The position numbers were made by a program, and so were the translations under genes. Positions 52,050-61,124 of a stretch of 64,000 nucleotides of DNA are shown here, piece after piece. Each line of letters starts with the position of its first letter. Within the stretch, counting starts at the first letter, position 1. The stretch covers positions 1 to 64,000 of the forward strand of contig NZ_JAQMUE010000035.1 of NCBI RefSeq assembly GCF_028330985.1, given 5' to 3'. This stretch comes from Roseofilum reptotaenium CS-1145 (GTDB lineage: Bacteria > Cyanobacteriota > Cyanobacteriia > Cyanobacteriales > Desertifilaceae). The notes under the pieces are model-generated. The model was not told where the DNA came from, ran no database searches, and saw only the letters and a program-made list of their open reading frames with translations.

Positions 52050-52964
52050 ATGTTAAAGATGCCAGGGGAAAGTTATCAGGATGCACTCTTGCCTTTGATG
52101 GTAGAAGAGCAAGCATTAGCAAAAGAGCTAGAGGTCGATGTCAAGGAAATCGCCTCCGAACCCCATAATTATCTCGCTTATAATAATTTACTGGTAACGG
52201 CTCAGTATCTAGAAACTGAGTTTACTTGTGCAGGATATCAAGTTACTCACTACAAATACAGGATTGATGACCAAGAATTTGACAACTTGGAAGTCGAAAT
52301 TCCAGGCACAACTAAAGCGGAGGAAATTATTGTAATTGGCGCTCATTATGATTCTGTAGCTCATGTTCCTGGAGCTAATGACAATGGTTCGGGAGCAGCA
52401 GCAGTTTTAGCCTTAGCTCGGCGGTTTGCGGGAAAACCACAACAGCGAACCCTGAGATTTGTAGAATTTGTGAATGAAGAAAATCCTTTTGGCTGGACAG
52501 AAGATATGGGAAGTTTAGTTTATGCCAAAATTTGTAAGCAGCGCCAAGACAATATTGTTGGCATGATGAGTCTGGAAACTATGGGATACTATTCTGACAA
52601 GCCAGGGAGTCAACAGTATCCTGCTCCTTTAAATTTATTTTATCCTCTGCAAGGAAACTTTATTGCTTTTGTTGGGAATCTTGACTCTGGGAACTGGGTA
52701 CAACAAGTAATAGGATCGTTTCGTCAGCATACTCTCTTTCCATCAGAGGGGGCAGCACTGCCTAACTTTTTGCCAGGAGTTGGATGGTCGGATCATTGGT
52801 CATTTTGGCAGCAAGGATATCCCGCTTTAATGGTTACTGATACTGCTCCTTTTCGCTATCCCTATTACCATAGGGTTGAAGATACCCCAGATAAGATCAA
52901 TTATGGGAAATTAGCGCGAGTTGTGGCAGGTTTAGAGCGAGTGATTCGTGATGTTGCCAATTAG
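52050..52964 (+). CDS. M28 family metallopeptidase, copy 2
   Basis: 304 residues, close to copy 1 but beginning at what is an internal Met of copy 1 (MLKMPGESYQDA), so it lacks the membrane segment. Zinc ligands are intact: His99 and Asp101 (GAHYDS), Asp111 (GANDNGSGAAAVL), Glu143/144 (VNEENPFG). The sequence has no stop or frame break. It is probably an aminopeptidase but without its export or anchoring signal, so its location may have changed, or it may be a remnant of the duplication. Starts 9 bp after the copy 1 stop. Confidence 0.85.
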   Translation: MLKMPGESYQDALLPLMVEEQALAKELEVDVKEIASEPHNYLAYNNLLVTAQYLETEFTCAGYQVTHYKYRIDDQEFDNLEVEIPGTTKAEEIIVIGAHYDSVAHVPGANDNGSGAAAVLALARRFAGKPQQRTLRFVEFVNEENPFGWTEDMGSLVYAKICKQRQDNIVGMMSLETMGYYSDKPGSQQYPAPLNLFYPLQGNFIAFVGNLDSGNWVQQVIGSFRQHTLFPSEGAALPNFLPGVGWSDHWSFWQQGYPALMVTDTAPFRYPYYHRVEDTPDKINYGKLARVVAGLERVIRDVAN

Positions 52965-53168
52965 AATGTTCTGTACTATTTTGGCTAATTTGTATTTACC
53001 CATCATAATGCTTACCTCTGTCTAAATCATTTTAATTCATAGGAATATCTTATTCTCAAGTTACACTACTGGTGAAAAAAGTGTACTCCTTACTCATTCC
53101 CGTTGCCTGCTGTCCCCTGATAATGGGATAATCAACGGCACAAACTCTTTATCCCTGCCCTTAAGTTA

Positions 53169-53558
53169 ATGATGGATTGTATTCACGTCTCCAATATTCG
53201 CTGTTATGGATATATTGGCTACTTACCGGAAGAAAAAATACTGGGACAATGGTTTACAGTTGAGCTGTCTCTATGGTTAGATGTATCTGTATCTGGAGCG
53301 AGTGATGATCTTGATGATACGTTCAATTATTGTGAAGCGATTGAGATCGTTAAAGGAATTGTCAGTAGCAATAAATTTGACCTAATTGAGAAATTGGCGA
53401 CGGCGATCGCCGATGAACTGCTGAACCGAGAAAACCAACCCCATCAACGTCCTCCTCTACAAAAAGTCGGCGTGCGCGTGATCAAATCTCCTCCCATACC
53501 CGACTTTGGCGGCCAAGTCACGGTTGACATTACTCGCACAAATCCCCAATTTGCCTAA
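53169..53558 (+). CDS. folB: dihydroneopterin aldolase
   Basis: 129 residues. Folate pathway enzyme converting dihydroneopterin to 6-hydroxymethyl-dihydropterin. Typical start DCIHVSNIRCYGYIGYLPEEKILGQWFTVELSL with the catalytic Glu in the YLPEEK block and Lys in VGVRVIKSPPIP at about 104-115. Starts at Met1 or Met2. Confidence 0.92.
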   Translation: MMDCIHVSNIRCYGYIGYLPEEKILGQWFTVELSLWLDVSVSGASDDLDDTFNYCEAIEIVKGIVSSNKFDLIEKLATAIADELLNRENQPHQRPPLQKVGVRVIKSPPIPDFGGQVTVDITRTNPQFA

Positions 53559-53632
53559 TTTCAGTCAACGGAGCAGATCGATTATCGATTATATTCAATT
53601 CGCTTGAGGACCCCCGCCTTTTGCAAGAAACT

Positions 53633-53650
53633 GTTACATTAGTTTATAGG
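53633..53650 (+). promoter_or_regulatory. candidate HLR1-like RpaB site upstream of the DUF760 gene
   Basis: GTTACATT-AG-TTTATAGG resembles the HLR1 direct repeat bound by RpaB (two TTACA-type units two bases apart), but the second unit departs from the consensus. It lies about 115 bp before the GTG of the DUF760 gene. Sequence pattern only. Confidence 0.2.
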
Positions 53651-53764
53651 CAGGTGAGATTGACAATACACTACAGCAGTAGACTCTTGTTCAATCTCGA
53701 ATGCAAAAGCGGCTCCAACCTAAAAGGCTAGAAGTTGTCGCGGTGAACTGTACGGAGGTCTAAC

Positions 53765-54106
53765 GTGAATAACCCGTCGAATCAAAATCCTGAATTATTT
53801 CAGGGCGACACTGACAATAACTTATTATGGGACTATGTTCAATCCTTGAGTCCGGAAACCGTGGCTCAACTCTCTAAACCTACCTCTTCGGAAGTTTTCC
53901 AAGTCATGGAAAATAACATCATGGGACTTCTGGGACATCTCCCATCAGAACAGTTTGGGGTTACCGTAACAACCAACCGAGAAAACCTAGGTCGCCTCTT
54001 AGCCTCTGCCATGATCAGTGGCTATTTTTTGCGTAATGCCGAACAGCGTATGATGTTTGAACATACTTGGTCAGCTTCTGAATCCCACGCAAGTGAGACT
54101 GAATAA
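53765..54106 (+). CDS. DUF760 family protein
   Basis: 113 residues with the DUF760 core: LLWDYVQSLSPETVAQLSKPTSSEVFQVMENNIMGLLGHLPSEQFGVTVTTNRENLGRLLASAMISGYFLRNAEQR, here described by its spread over about 20-100. Cyanobacterial and plastid proteins of this family have no settled function. It begins with GTG after a GGAGGTC ribosome-binding site. The mutY gene follows after 33 bp, so cotranscription is possible. Confidence 0.88.
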   Translation: MNNPSNQNPELFQGDTDNNLLWDYVQSLSPETVAQLSKPTSSEVFQVMENNIMGLLGHLPSEQFGVTVTTNRENLGRLLASAMISGYFLRNAEQRMMFEHTWSASESHASETE

Positions 54107-54139
54107 GGTTTACTGAAGTCAAGTTTCCAGTAAGTTCAG

Positions 54140-55270
54140 GTGTCTTCATTATCTAAATCACTACAAACTCCTTGGAAGTCGCCTGAACCGGCTGTTCTTG
54201 AAGATCTCCGGACTTCTTTGCTGCGCTGGTATGGTGATGCGGGTCGGGTCTTGCCTTGGCGAAAAGAACGAGACCCTTACCCCATTTGGATTTCCGAGAT
54301 CATGCTCCAGCAAACCCAAGTGAAGACGGTTCTACCCTATTACGATCGCTGGTTGCACGCTTTTCCCTCCCTAGAAACCTTAGCCCAAGCTGACCTGCAA
54401 CAGGTGCTGAAACTTTGGGAGGGACTCGGTTATTATAGCCGGGCGCGAAATTTACATCGAGCAGCCCAGCAAGTCATGGAAGAGCATCAGGGCATTTTTC
54501 CCCAACAGCTAGAAGCGGTTTTAAGTCTACCGGGTATTGGCCGGACAACGGCTGGAGGTATTCTCAGCGCTGCCTTTAATCAGCCCATTTCCATTTTAGA
54601 TGGCAATGTTAAACGCATTTTGGCTAGACTAATAACGCTACCGAAGCCCCCAGGGAAATCCCAGAAACAGCTTTGGGAATTATCGGATGCTATTCTAGAT
54701 CGGGATAATCCTAGAGACTTTAATCAAGCCTTGATGGACTTAGGGGCAACCCTTTGTACTCCGAAAGTGCCAAAGTGCGATCGCTGTCCTTGGAATTCCC
54801 ATTGTCTCGCCCATCAAACCGGAACCCCTACCCATTGGCCCATGCGTGAAACTCCCCCTGTTCGGCCCCACAAAAACATCGGTGTTGCTGTCATCTGGAA
54901 CGATCGAGGACAACTGCTCATTGACCGTCGTTTAGACAAAGGATTACTTGGGGGTTTGTGGGAATTCCCAGGTGGCAAGCTCGAACCGGGCGAAACTCTG
55001 CCAGAATGTATTAAACGGGAAATTCAAGAGGAATTAGCGATCGACATAGAAGTGGGAGATCATCTGATTACCATTGACCATGCCTATACCCATTTTCGAG
55101 TCACCTTAAATGTCTACAACTGTCGTTACTGTTCCGGCACGCCGCAAGCCATAGAATGCCAAGAAATTCGCTGGGTTACCTTAGAAGAATTAGACCAATT
55201 TCCCTTTCCCAAAGCTAATCTGAAAATTATTGAAGCCCTACGCGAGCAGGGAATAGGGTATAAGCAATAG
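54140..55270 (+). CDS. mutY: A/G-specific adenine glycosylase with C-terminal MutT-like domain
   Basis: 376 residues. Removes A mispaired with 8-oxoG in DNA repair. The HhH-GPD part has SEIMLQQTQVKTVLPYYDRW at about 49-68, EGLGYYSRARNLH near 95-107 and the helix-hairpin-helix with catalytic Asp (LPGIGRTTAGG to ISILDGNVKRILA). The 4Fe-4S cysteines CxxxxxxCxxCxxxxxC are present (CTPKVPKCDRCPWNSHC near 213-229). The C-terminal 8-oxoG recognition region shows the Nudix-like GGKLEPGETLPECIKREIQEEL. It begins with GTG. Confidence 0.93.
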   Translation: MSSLSKSLQTPWKSPEPAVLEDLRTSLLRWYGDAGRVLPWRKERDPYPIWISEIMLQQTQVKTVLPYYDRWLHAFPSLETLAQADLQQVLKLWEGLGYYSRARNLHRAAQQVMEEHQGIFPQQLEAVLSLPGIGRTTAGGILSAAFNQPISILDGNVKRILARLITLPKPPGKSQKQLWELSDAILDRDNPRDFNQALMDLGATLCTPKVPKCDRCPWNSHCLAHQTGTPTHWPMRETPPVRPHKNIGVAVIWNDRGQLLIDRRLDKGLLGGLWEFPGGKLEPGETLPECIKREIQEELAIDIEVGDHLITIDHAYTHFRVTLNVYNCRYCSGTPQAIECQEIRWVTLEELDQFPFPKANLKIIEALREQGIGYKQ

Positions 55271-55358
55271 CTTGTATTGCTAACTTTCTGCCCCAGTCTC
55301 AAAAATCGTGACACAATACGGTATAGTTTCAACCTTTGTCTACTCTTCCCTGCTCTCT

Positions 55359-56621
55359 ATGGCTGATTCAACCCGTCGTAAATCTAAACCTATTGTCCTC
55401 ACCTCCCATCCTCGCAGCAGTGGGGCAAAACCGATCGCCATTGATTGGGGTAATTCCGATCCGATTGCCAGAGGGCCGGTAATTGCTACATTAACCAATC
55501 CTGCTCACCGGAATGTGATAGGAACCCATTCCGGTTCCTATGCCATTTATCGCGCCCTAGCGGTTGCTCGTCAAGCGCTAAATCCAGAACATCGAGCGGA
55601 TCTAACCAATACTGCACCCGTGGCAGACATTGGCCCCCATTCCAGTTGGACCGATCGAGATAAAATTGTTTCTCTAGACCCTTTTGGCGCTCGTGTGGGT
55701 GACATTTATACGCAATTCTACGAACAAGGAATCGATATTCGGCCAACGATCGCCATTACCCAAGCCCATATCAATATGCCCGAACTTCAGGAAGCCCTCA
55801 GTCAGGGACGGTTGCACGTTGATGGCCAGATCTTAAAGGAAGGTGGGGATTTAGTCGTGGTCAAAGCGGCGATCGAACCGGTGTGGTATTTACCGGGAAT
55901 CGCCAAACGTATTGGGGTAGAGGAAATGGATCTGCGTCATGCTCTGTTTGAACAGACAGGGGGCATGTTTCCCGAGTTGGTGACCCGGCCGGATTTGGTA
56001 TTATACTTACCCCCCATCGGTGGTTCAACGGTGTATTTGATTGGCGATTTAAGGGCAATTGCGGATCGAGATCGTCCCATCGCTGTTCGCGTCCATGATG
56101 AGTGCAATGGTTCTGATGTCTTTGGCTCCGATATTTGCACCTGTCGTCCCTATCTTGCCCATGGGATTGAAGTCTGTATTCGGACTGCCCAAGAAGGGGG
56201 CTTAGGGGTCATTGTCTATTTCCGGAAGGAAGGTCGTGCCCTGGGTGAAGTCACGAAGTTTCTAGTCTATAATGCTCGCAAACGCCAGGAAGGAGGCGAT
56301 CGAGCAACCGCCTATTTTGAGCGCACCGAATGTGTAGCGGGAGTTCAAGATATGCGCTTTCAGGAATTTATGCCCGATGTCTTGCATTGGTTAGGTTTAA
56401 CCCGCATTGACCGGTTGGTGTCCATGAGTAACCTGAAATATGATGCGATTACCAATTCAGGAATTGAAGTCATTGAGCGTGTTCCCATTCCTCCTGAGTT
56501 AATTCCCAAAGATGCACAAGTCGAAATTACGGCCAAGCGGGCGGCTGGATATTATGCACCGGAAGAAGTTCCTGATCTAGCCATGCTAGAAGAAACGTTA
56601 GGTCGGGGGTTAGAGGGATAG
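55359..56621 (+). CDS. GTP cyclohydrolase II homologue, Urc1-like long form
   Basis: 420 residues from the ATG at 55359 (MADSTRRKSKP); the frame is open 17 codons upstream. The C-terminal half has the RibA zinc motif C-x10-CxC (DECNGSDVFGSDICTC) and the GVIVYFRKEGRALG block. The N-terminal half (about 20-200) is not DHBP synthase but a separate conserved domain (NVIGTHSGSYAIYRALAVARQAL, IGPHSSWTDRDKIVSLDPFG). That layout fits the Urc1 group of uracil catabolism rather than cyanobacterial RibBA of riboflavin synthesis, as I recall it. Which reaction it performs is not certain. Confidence 0.75.
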   Translation: MADSTRRKSKPIVLTSHPRSSGAKPIAIDWGNSDPIARGPVIATLTNPAHRNVIGTHSGSYAIYRALAVARQALNPEHRADLTNTAPVADIGPHSSWTDRDKIVSLDPFGARVGDIYTQFYEQGIDIRPTIAITQAHINMPELQEALSQGRLHVDGQILKEGGDLVVVKAAIEPVWYLPGIAKRIGVEEMDLRHALFEQTGGMFPELVTRPDLVLYLPPIGGSTVYLIGDLRAIADRDRPIAVRVHDECNGSDVFGSDICTCRPYLAHGIEVCIRTAQEGGLGVIVYFRKEGRALGEVTKFLVYNARKRQEGGDRATAYFERTECVAGVQDMRFQEFMPDVLHWLGLTRIDRLVSMSNLKYDAITNSGIEVIERVPIPPELIPKDAQVEITAKRAAGYYAPEEVPDLAMLEETLGRGLEG

Positions 56622-56810
56622 GGATTAATTCCCATCCATTAGCATAAATGACCAATTCAACGAACTGGATAGGATGCGGCGTTGAAATAACCTGAGTTCG
56701 GGATAAGAGAATTTGACCACTGATTTAATGATGGCATGGGAATTGAGACCAATTTAGAATCAGGATTTCAGCTTATCCAGAACCCAGGCGATCATGACAA
56801 ATGAGATTAA

Positions 56811-57002
56811 TTAGCAAGCCTCAAACTGACGATTATGCAAAATGGGTATGAATTGTCCCCATTCCCAGTCACTATCAGGTGCAGATTCTTCTCGGATGAG
56901 TTTTTCTGCCCAGTTAGGAGATTCTGATTTATATTCACCGTCCCAAGCTTCATGGGTAGAAGGGGAAGGAGACGAATTTCGGGTTTTAAGGATGTTGTTC
57001 AT
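56811..57002 (-). CDS. possible small protein, unknown
   Basis: 63 residues, hydrophilic with several Trp and acidic residues, starting MNNILKTRNSSPSPSTHEAWDGEYKSES and ending HNRQFEAC. It has no recognisable family or clear ribosome-binding site. The opposite-strand frame is also open but less protein-like. Kept only as a low-confidence gene. Confidence 0.35.
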   Translation of the reverse strand: MNNILKTRNSSPSPSTHEAWDGEYKSESPNWAEKLIREESAPDSDWEWGQFIPILHNRQFEAC

Positions 57003-57580
57003 AGTTGGCTGCTTCAGTACTCAGGTAGATGCCTGCTTTTTCTCAGTCAGTTCACTTAATCTCTTGTTTTAAATCTTTCAGAAAAAGCATGAGCTTAAGA
57101 ATTAATTATTAGGATAATCGTTTTTTTTTCTGTCTGACAAGGATCAATGCCTAATCTTGGCCGAATCTTTGCAATTTCATGGATTCTACGGAAGTTTGGT
57201 CGAAAATCCCAAAATCTACAGAGGTTTTGATGATTTTCGATCGGTTTTGATAGCAGATTTTCTAATCTTGTGAGAAAGGTTGAGATTGACCATATGCGTG
57301 TTATTGAGGAGGTGAAACTAAGTATTTTCCTCCATTAACCTCTGATCTTTTCTCCATTCAAACTGTGCTATGGCTCAAAAGTTGCCTACACCATAGTTGG
57401 TGTTGCCTATGCTAGACGGAATTTCTCGGCCAAGTTGCCGAGGATTTTGCCTAGATCCAACTATGAATGGGTAATATCAGCCCATCTCGTTCAAGGATAT
57501 AACGTTTCTTTTTGATGTGAAATATGGCTCTCACCCCTTTTCCTCTCTATCGCAGCAGCAGGAGAAGAGGAAGACATCGG
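57003..57580. other. gene-free stretch of about 580 bp with structured segment at 57381-57465
   Basis: No open frame of note. It holds a run of T (57120-57130), then, at 57381-57465, a set of short inverted repeats. These are ACACCA/TGGTGT (57388-57403), CTCGGC/GCCGAG (57425-57442) and a longer-range pair CATAGTTGG (57392-57400) with CCAACTATG (57457-57465). The first and third share bases and cannot form together. This could be a structured RNA or a decayed repeat; the strand is not known. Confidence 0.45.
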
Positions 57581-58414
57581 TTACAACAGGAATTGGAGAA
57601 ACATGGGAGCTAGTTGGTTAATAATGCTCATAAACCCTCCCCGTCGCGTGCCTTTTTTGCTTTCCTCGATCGCCTTTTCCGTCACGTCAATAAATTCTTG
57701 AGAGATTTCGGAGCCTTCCTCATTGCCTTGGGTTTCAAAAATAGTACGGGCTACTGTCCAATCGGCGATCGCCCCACTTCCATCTCCAAGTTGCAACCGA
57801 CTTACCCCACGTCCTAAATAAGCGGGGGCGAAATTGGGATCGATCTGTAGGGCTAAACTATGCTTTTCCAGCGCTCCTCGATGATTTCCAGAACGAGCAT
57901 CGACAAACGCTAACCGATAATAATCCTCTGGACTCAGAACTCCACCCGGAAATTCAAGCACTCCATTCAGAATTGCTGTATTAATAACTGCTCCTTCAAT
58001 TTTGGCATTGGCCATATATGCCCCACTCAAATTTGCGCCAGCCAAATTCGCCCCAGTCAGGTCAGCATAGGATAAATCTGTGCCCATTAAATTGGCTCCA
58101 GCTAAATTGGCTCCGGCTAAATTGGCACGTCGCAGATCTGCCTTATATAACAGCGCTCCCGTCAGATCTGCCCCACTCAAATTCGCTCCACTTAAATCTG
58201 CATTATCCAAATTGGCAAAACTTAAATCAGCTCCTGTTAAGTCGGCATTCTCTAACTGAGCCATACTTAACCCTGACTCGCTCAGGTTACACATCGGACA
58301 TTGCTTAGAAGAGAGGAGTTGTCTAAGATCTTCTAAATCTTCTGCTGCCACAGGAGTGGCTAAAGTGAAACCCAGAATTATAAGTGCGGTGGAGATTGCT
58401 TTATTCATACCCAA
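57581..58414 (-). CDS. exported pentapeptide-repeat protein with TPR-like C terminus
   Basis: 277 residues. A Sec signal (about 1-24, ending TPVAAE) is followed by a CPMCNLSESGLS region, then about 20 pentapeptide repeats of the A(D/N)LxG kind (about 50-150, LENADLTGADLSFANLDNAD), forming a right-handed beta helix. A helical TPR-like part follows (about 170-235, RSGNHRGALEKHSLALQIDPNFAPAYLGRGVSRLQLGD). Such proteins are common in cyanobacteria, with unknown roles, and may sit in the periplasm or lumen. Starts at Met1 or Met3. Confidence 0.85.
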   Translation of the reverse strand: MGMNKAISTALIILGFTLATPVAAEDLEDLRQLLSSKQCPMCNLSESGLSMAQLENADLTGADLSFANLDNADLSGANLSGADLTGALLYKADLRRANLAGANLAGANLMGTDLSYADLTGANLAGANLSGAYMANAKIEGAVINTAILNGVLEFPGGVLSPEDYYRLAFVDARSGNHRGALEKHSLALQIDPNFAPAYLGRGVSRLQLGDGSGAIADWTVARTIFETQGNEEGSEISQEFIDVTEKAIEESKKGTRRGGFMSIINQLAPMFLQFLL

Positions 58415-58501
58415 GTGCCATAGCCATCTGTTCTATCTTAAGGGCAGATGGAGAGATGGGGTAGGGTAATGGGGAGGTTCCCCATTACCCATTCCGATTT
58501 G

Positions 58502-60334
58502 TTAGAGTTTCGCGCCACATTCGGGACAGAAGTGGTTACTGGGGGCGTTTTTGGCGCCACAACTGGTGCAATAGAGTAACTCTAAAGACTGTTCCTTTTT
58601 GGGTGTAGGCAAGCCGAGCATTTGGGAATTGCTCTTACCCGGAGCCACCATGGGATAACAGTTTTCGTCGCGAGTGACATGGGCATCAAGAACTACAGGG
58701 CCATCATAGGCAAGCATTTCGGCGATCGCCCCTTCGAGCTGATCCCGGCGATCGATCCTCATGCCTTTAATGCCATAAGCATCTGCCAGTTTCACAAAAT
58801 CGGGCATTCCCACTTCCATATTGGTAGCAGAATAGCGCTCACCATAGAACGTTTCTTGCCACTGGCGTACCATACCTTGCCAAGCATTATTGACGATCAC
58901 CACTTTGACATTAATGCCATATTGGGCGATCGTACCCAGTTCCTGAATATTCATCTGGATACTGGCATCTCCAGCAATACAAATCACCTGTTCATCCGGC
59001 AGAGCCACCTTAGCTCCCATCGCTGCGGGCACACCAAAGCCCATGGTTCCCAAGCCACCACTGGAAATCCATTGCCGAGGGCCATTTTCCAAGAATTGCG
59101 CTCCCCACATTTGGTGTTGTCCCACATCGGTTGTGTAGAACGCATCAGGAGCTTGTTGGCCAACGGAGTAGATCACCTCTTGGGGAGAGAGTTGCCCTTC
59201 CGGACGAGGAATAACTAGGGGATAGTCCGTGCGCCAGCGATTAATCCGCTCTAACCACAGAGTGGTTTTGGTTGGTTGACCCGATAGACCCATTTGATGA
59301 CAGCGAGTCAGCAGATCGATTAATACTTGGCGCACATCACCCACAATTGGAACTTCTGGGGTGCGGTTTTTACCCACTTCTGCTGGGTCAATATCAATAT
59401 GGATTACTTGAGCGCGGGCGGCAAACTCATCTAATTTTCCGGTTACCCGGTCATCGAAGCGGGCCCCAACAGCGATTAACAGGTCACATTCACTAACGGC
59501 AAAGTTAGCATAGGCTGTACCATGCATTCCCAACATCCCCACCGATAGGGGGTGTTTTTCATCAAAGGCTCCTTTCGCCATGAACGTGGTGGTCAGGGGA
59601 ATTTGGAATAGTTCAGCCAGTTCCTTAAGTTCCGCATGGGCCCCAGAAGCTATTGCTCCACCCCCAACGTAGAGTAGGGGACGTTCAGCTTCTTGCATTA
59701 AGGCGATCGCCTGATTAATTTGCCGAGGATTCCCCTTAATGGTGGGTCGATAGCCAGGTAACTTAATCGTTCCCGGTTCTACGGGTACATAATCACATTC
59801 TTCTGTGCCCACATCCTTGGGAATATCAATCAAAACCGGCCCCGGCCGTCCTGTACTGGCAATATGAAAAGCCTCAGCCACAATTCGAGCCATATCTTGG
59901 GCATGACGAACGACATAAGAATGCTTCACCACCGGCAGGGTAATCCCATAAATATCCGTTTCTTGGAATGCATCTGTACCAATGGCTGCCCGAGTCACCT
60001 GTCCGGTAATAACGACCATCGGAATCGAGTCCATTTGAGCTGTAGCGATACCCGTAACTAAGTTCGTTGCTCCAGGGCCAGAAGTACCAAAACACACACC
60101 CACTTTACCCGTAGCGCGGGCATAAGCATCTGCCGCATGGGAAGCCCCTTGTTCATGTCTGACCAAGAAATGTTTCAGTTCTCCATTGGCTTCGCAGCGA
60201 TACAATTCATCATAGATCGGTAGAATTGCTCCCCCTGGATAACCAAAAATATGCTTGACTCCGTGCCGTTTTAAGCTATCCATAAGGGCATATGCGCCCG
60301 TTCTTCGAGTAGCTATTACCGTTGTGGCTTGCAT
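58502..60334 (-). CDS. ilvB: acetolactate synthase large subunit with C-terminal zinc ribbon
   Basis: 610 residues. Condenses pyruvate (with pyruvate or 2-oxobutyrate) in branched-chain amino acid synthesis using thiamine diphosphate and FAD. N-terminal ThDP Glu in [19 protein letters not shown] domain about 195-340, and the ThDP/Mg motif [14 protein letters not shown] with the terminal NN (VIVNNAWQG). After the family core, the last about 25 residues form a CxxC...CxxC zinc ribbon (Cys589, 592, 603, 606). The small subunit gene is not here. A GGAGAAG site precedes the ATG. Confidence 0.95.
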   Translation of the reverse strand: MQATTVIATRRTGAYALMDSLKRHGVKHIFGYPGGAILPIYDELYRCEANGELKHFLVRHEQGASHAADAYARATGKVGVCFGTSGPGATNLVTGIATAQMDSIPMVVITGQVTRAAIGTDAFQETDIYGITLPVVKHSYVVRHAQDMARIVAEAFHIASTGRPGPVLIDIPKDVGTEECDYVPVEPGTIKLPGYRPTIKGNPRQINQAIALMQEAERPLLYVGGGAIASGAHAELKELAELFQIPLTTTFMAKGAFDEKHPLSVGMLGMHGTAYANFAVSECDLLIAVGARFDDRVTGKLDEFAARAQVIHIDIDPAEVGKNRTPEVPIVGDVRQVLIDLLTRCHQMGLSGQPTKTTLWLERINRWRTDYPLVIPRPEGQLSPQEVIYSVGQQAPDAFYTTDVGQHQMWGAQFLENGPRQWISSGGLGTMGFGVPAAMGAKVALPDEQVICIAGDASIQMNIQELGTIAQYGINVKVVIVNNAWQGMVRQWQETFYGERYSATNMEVGMPDFVKLADAYGIKGMRIDRRDQLEGAIAEMLAYDGPVVLDAHVTRDENCYPMVAPGKSNSQMLGLPTPKKEQSLELLYCTSCGAKNAPSNHFCPECGAKL

Positions 60335-60581
60335 AGGTCTTCTCCTTCAGTTTACTTGCCTTATTAAATCGTTTTTGAATTGTATCGCTTCTATTTTCCA
60401 AAAATCCACACAATTTAACGCATATTTTAGAGTCTTTTTAATTCTTAAAATTTTAGCGCTACTTGCTGGTAATCGGGAGTCGGCAGTTGGGAGTCGGGAA
60501 TTCATCCAATCCCCAGGTCTGGAGGGTCTGCGTCTACCACCATTGTCTACTCCTACTGTCTACTCCCCAGGACATCGTCCC

Positions 60582-61001
60582 CTAATTGAGCGTGAGCCAC
60601 TTTTGTCCATTCAAACGGGTGATGACCCCAAAGACCAACAGACCCAGAGTGATTTTCCGTTCGTCAATCAAGAAAGGTTCCAGGGTGCTAGGTTTTGCAC
60701 CATTCTGAGAGTAGGAAAAGGCTCGTTGTCCTTTAATGTCTTCTTTAAAAAAGTAAACATTAAATTGGTGTTGACCATTTTTCCAGGTTCCGATCACTTG
60801 CCAACAGGAAGGTTCTTTTTCCATTCCCTGCACCGCTATTTGGGCTTGGGTAAAGTTGAGTTTCAGGTCAGTAATGCCCTGCTTTTCTAAGCCCACTTCT
60901 AGGGCAGGCAGATAGTCCTCTTGAATAAATTCGGCAAAGGGTTTCTTTTCTGGAGCTGGAGGTTTTTCTTTTTTGGGTGCTGTGGTTTGTTCGTCTGCCA
61001 T
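60582..61001 (-). CDS. DUF2996 family protein
   Basis: 139 residues: a Lys/Pro-rich N terminus (about 1-25) then a compact domain (FAEFIQEDYLPALEVGLEKQGITDL, ITRLNGQKWLTLN). DUF2996 is found in cyanobacteria and plastids; a role in NDH or membrane biogenesis has not been assigned by anything visible here. Between ilvB and dnaJ-like genes, alone in its transcript. Confidence 0.85.
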   Translation of the reverse strand: MADEQTTAPKKEKPPAPEKKPFAEFIQEDYLPALEVGLEKQGITDLKLNFTQAQIAVQGMEKEPSCWQVIGTWKNGQHQFNVYFFKEDIKGQRAFSYSQNGAKPSTLEPFLIDERKITLGLLVFGVITRLNGQKWLTLN

Positions 61002-61037
61002 GGTTGAAGTCTGTAGAAACAGTTGATCTTCCTCATG

Positions 61038-61076
61038 ATATAGCGCTTTGCGCTGGGAATGGGGAATAGGGAATGG
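61038..61076. repeat. dispersed ATATAGCGCTTTGCGCTGGG plus GGGAATA repeat
   Basis: Palindromic head AGCGCTTTGCGCT followed by GGGAATGGGGAATAGGGAATGG. It is the best copy of the composite repeat also present at 19914-19960; it is followed by CCCTGTG/CCCTATC units up to about 61110. Confidence 0.8.
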
Positions 61077-61124
61077 ACGATCTATCTGTGTGTCCCTGTG
61101 TCCCTATCTCCCCGTGTCTGTGGG

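Noticed and set aside
56842-57072. 76-residue plus-strand frame opposite the small protein at 56811-57002
   Set aside because: Its composition is not protein-like, and the opposite strand gives a more plausible hydrophilic peptide.
60255-60890. 211-residue plus-strand frame across the ilvB start and DUF2996
   Set aside because: It is antisense to two recognised genes and spans a repeat-rich gap; no family features.
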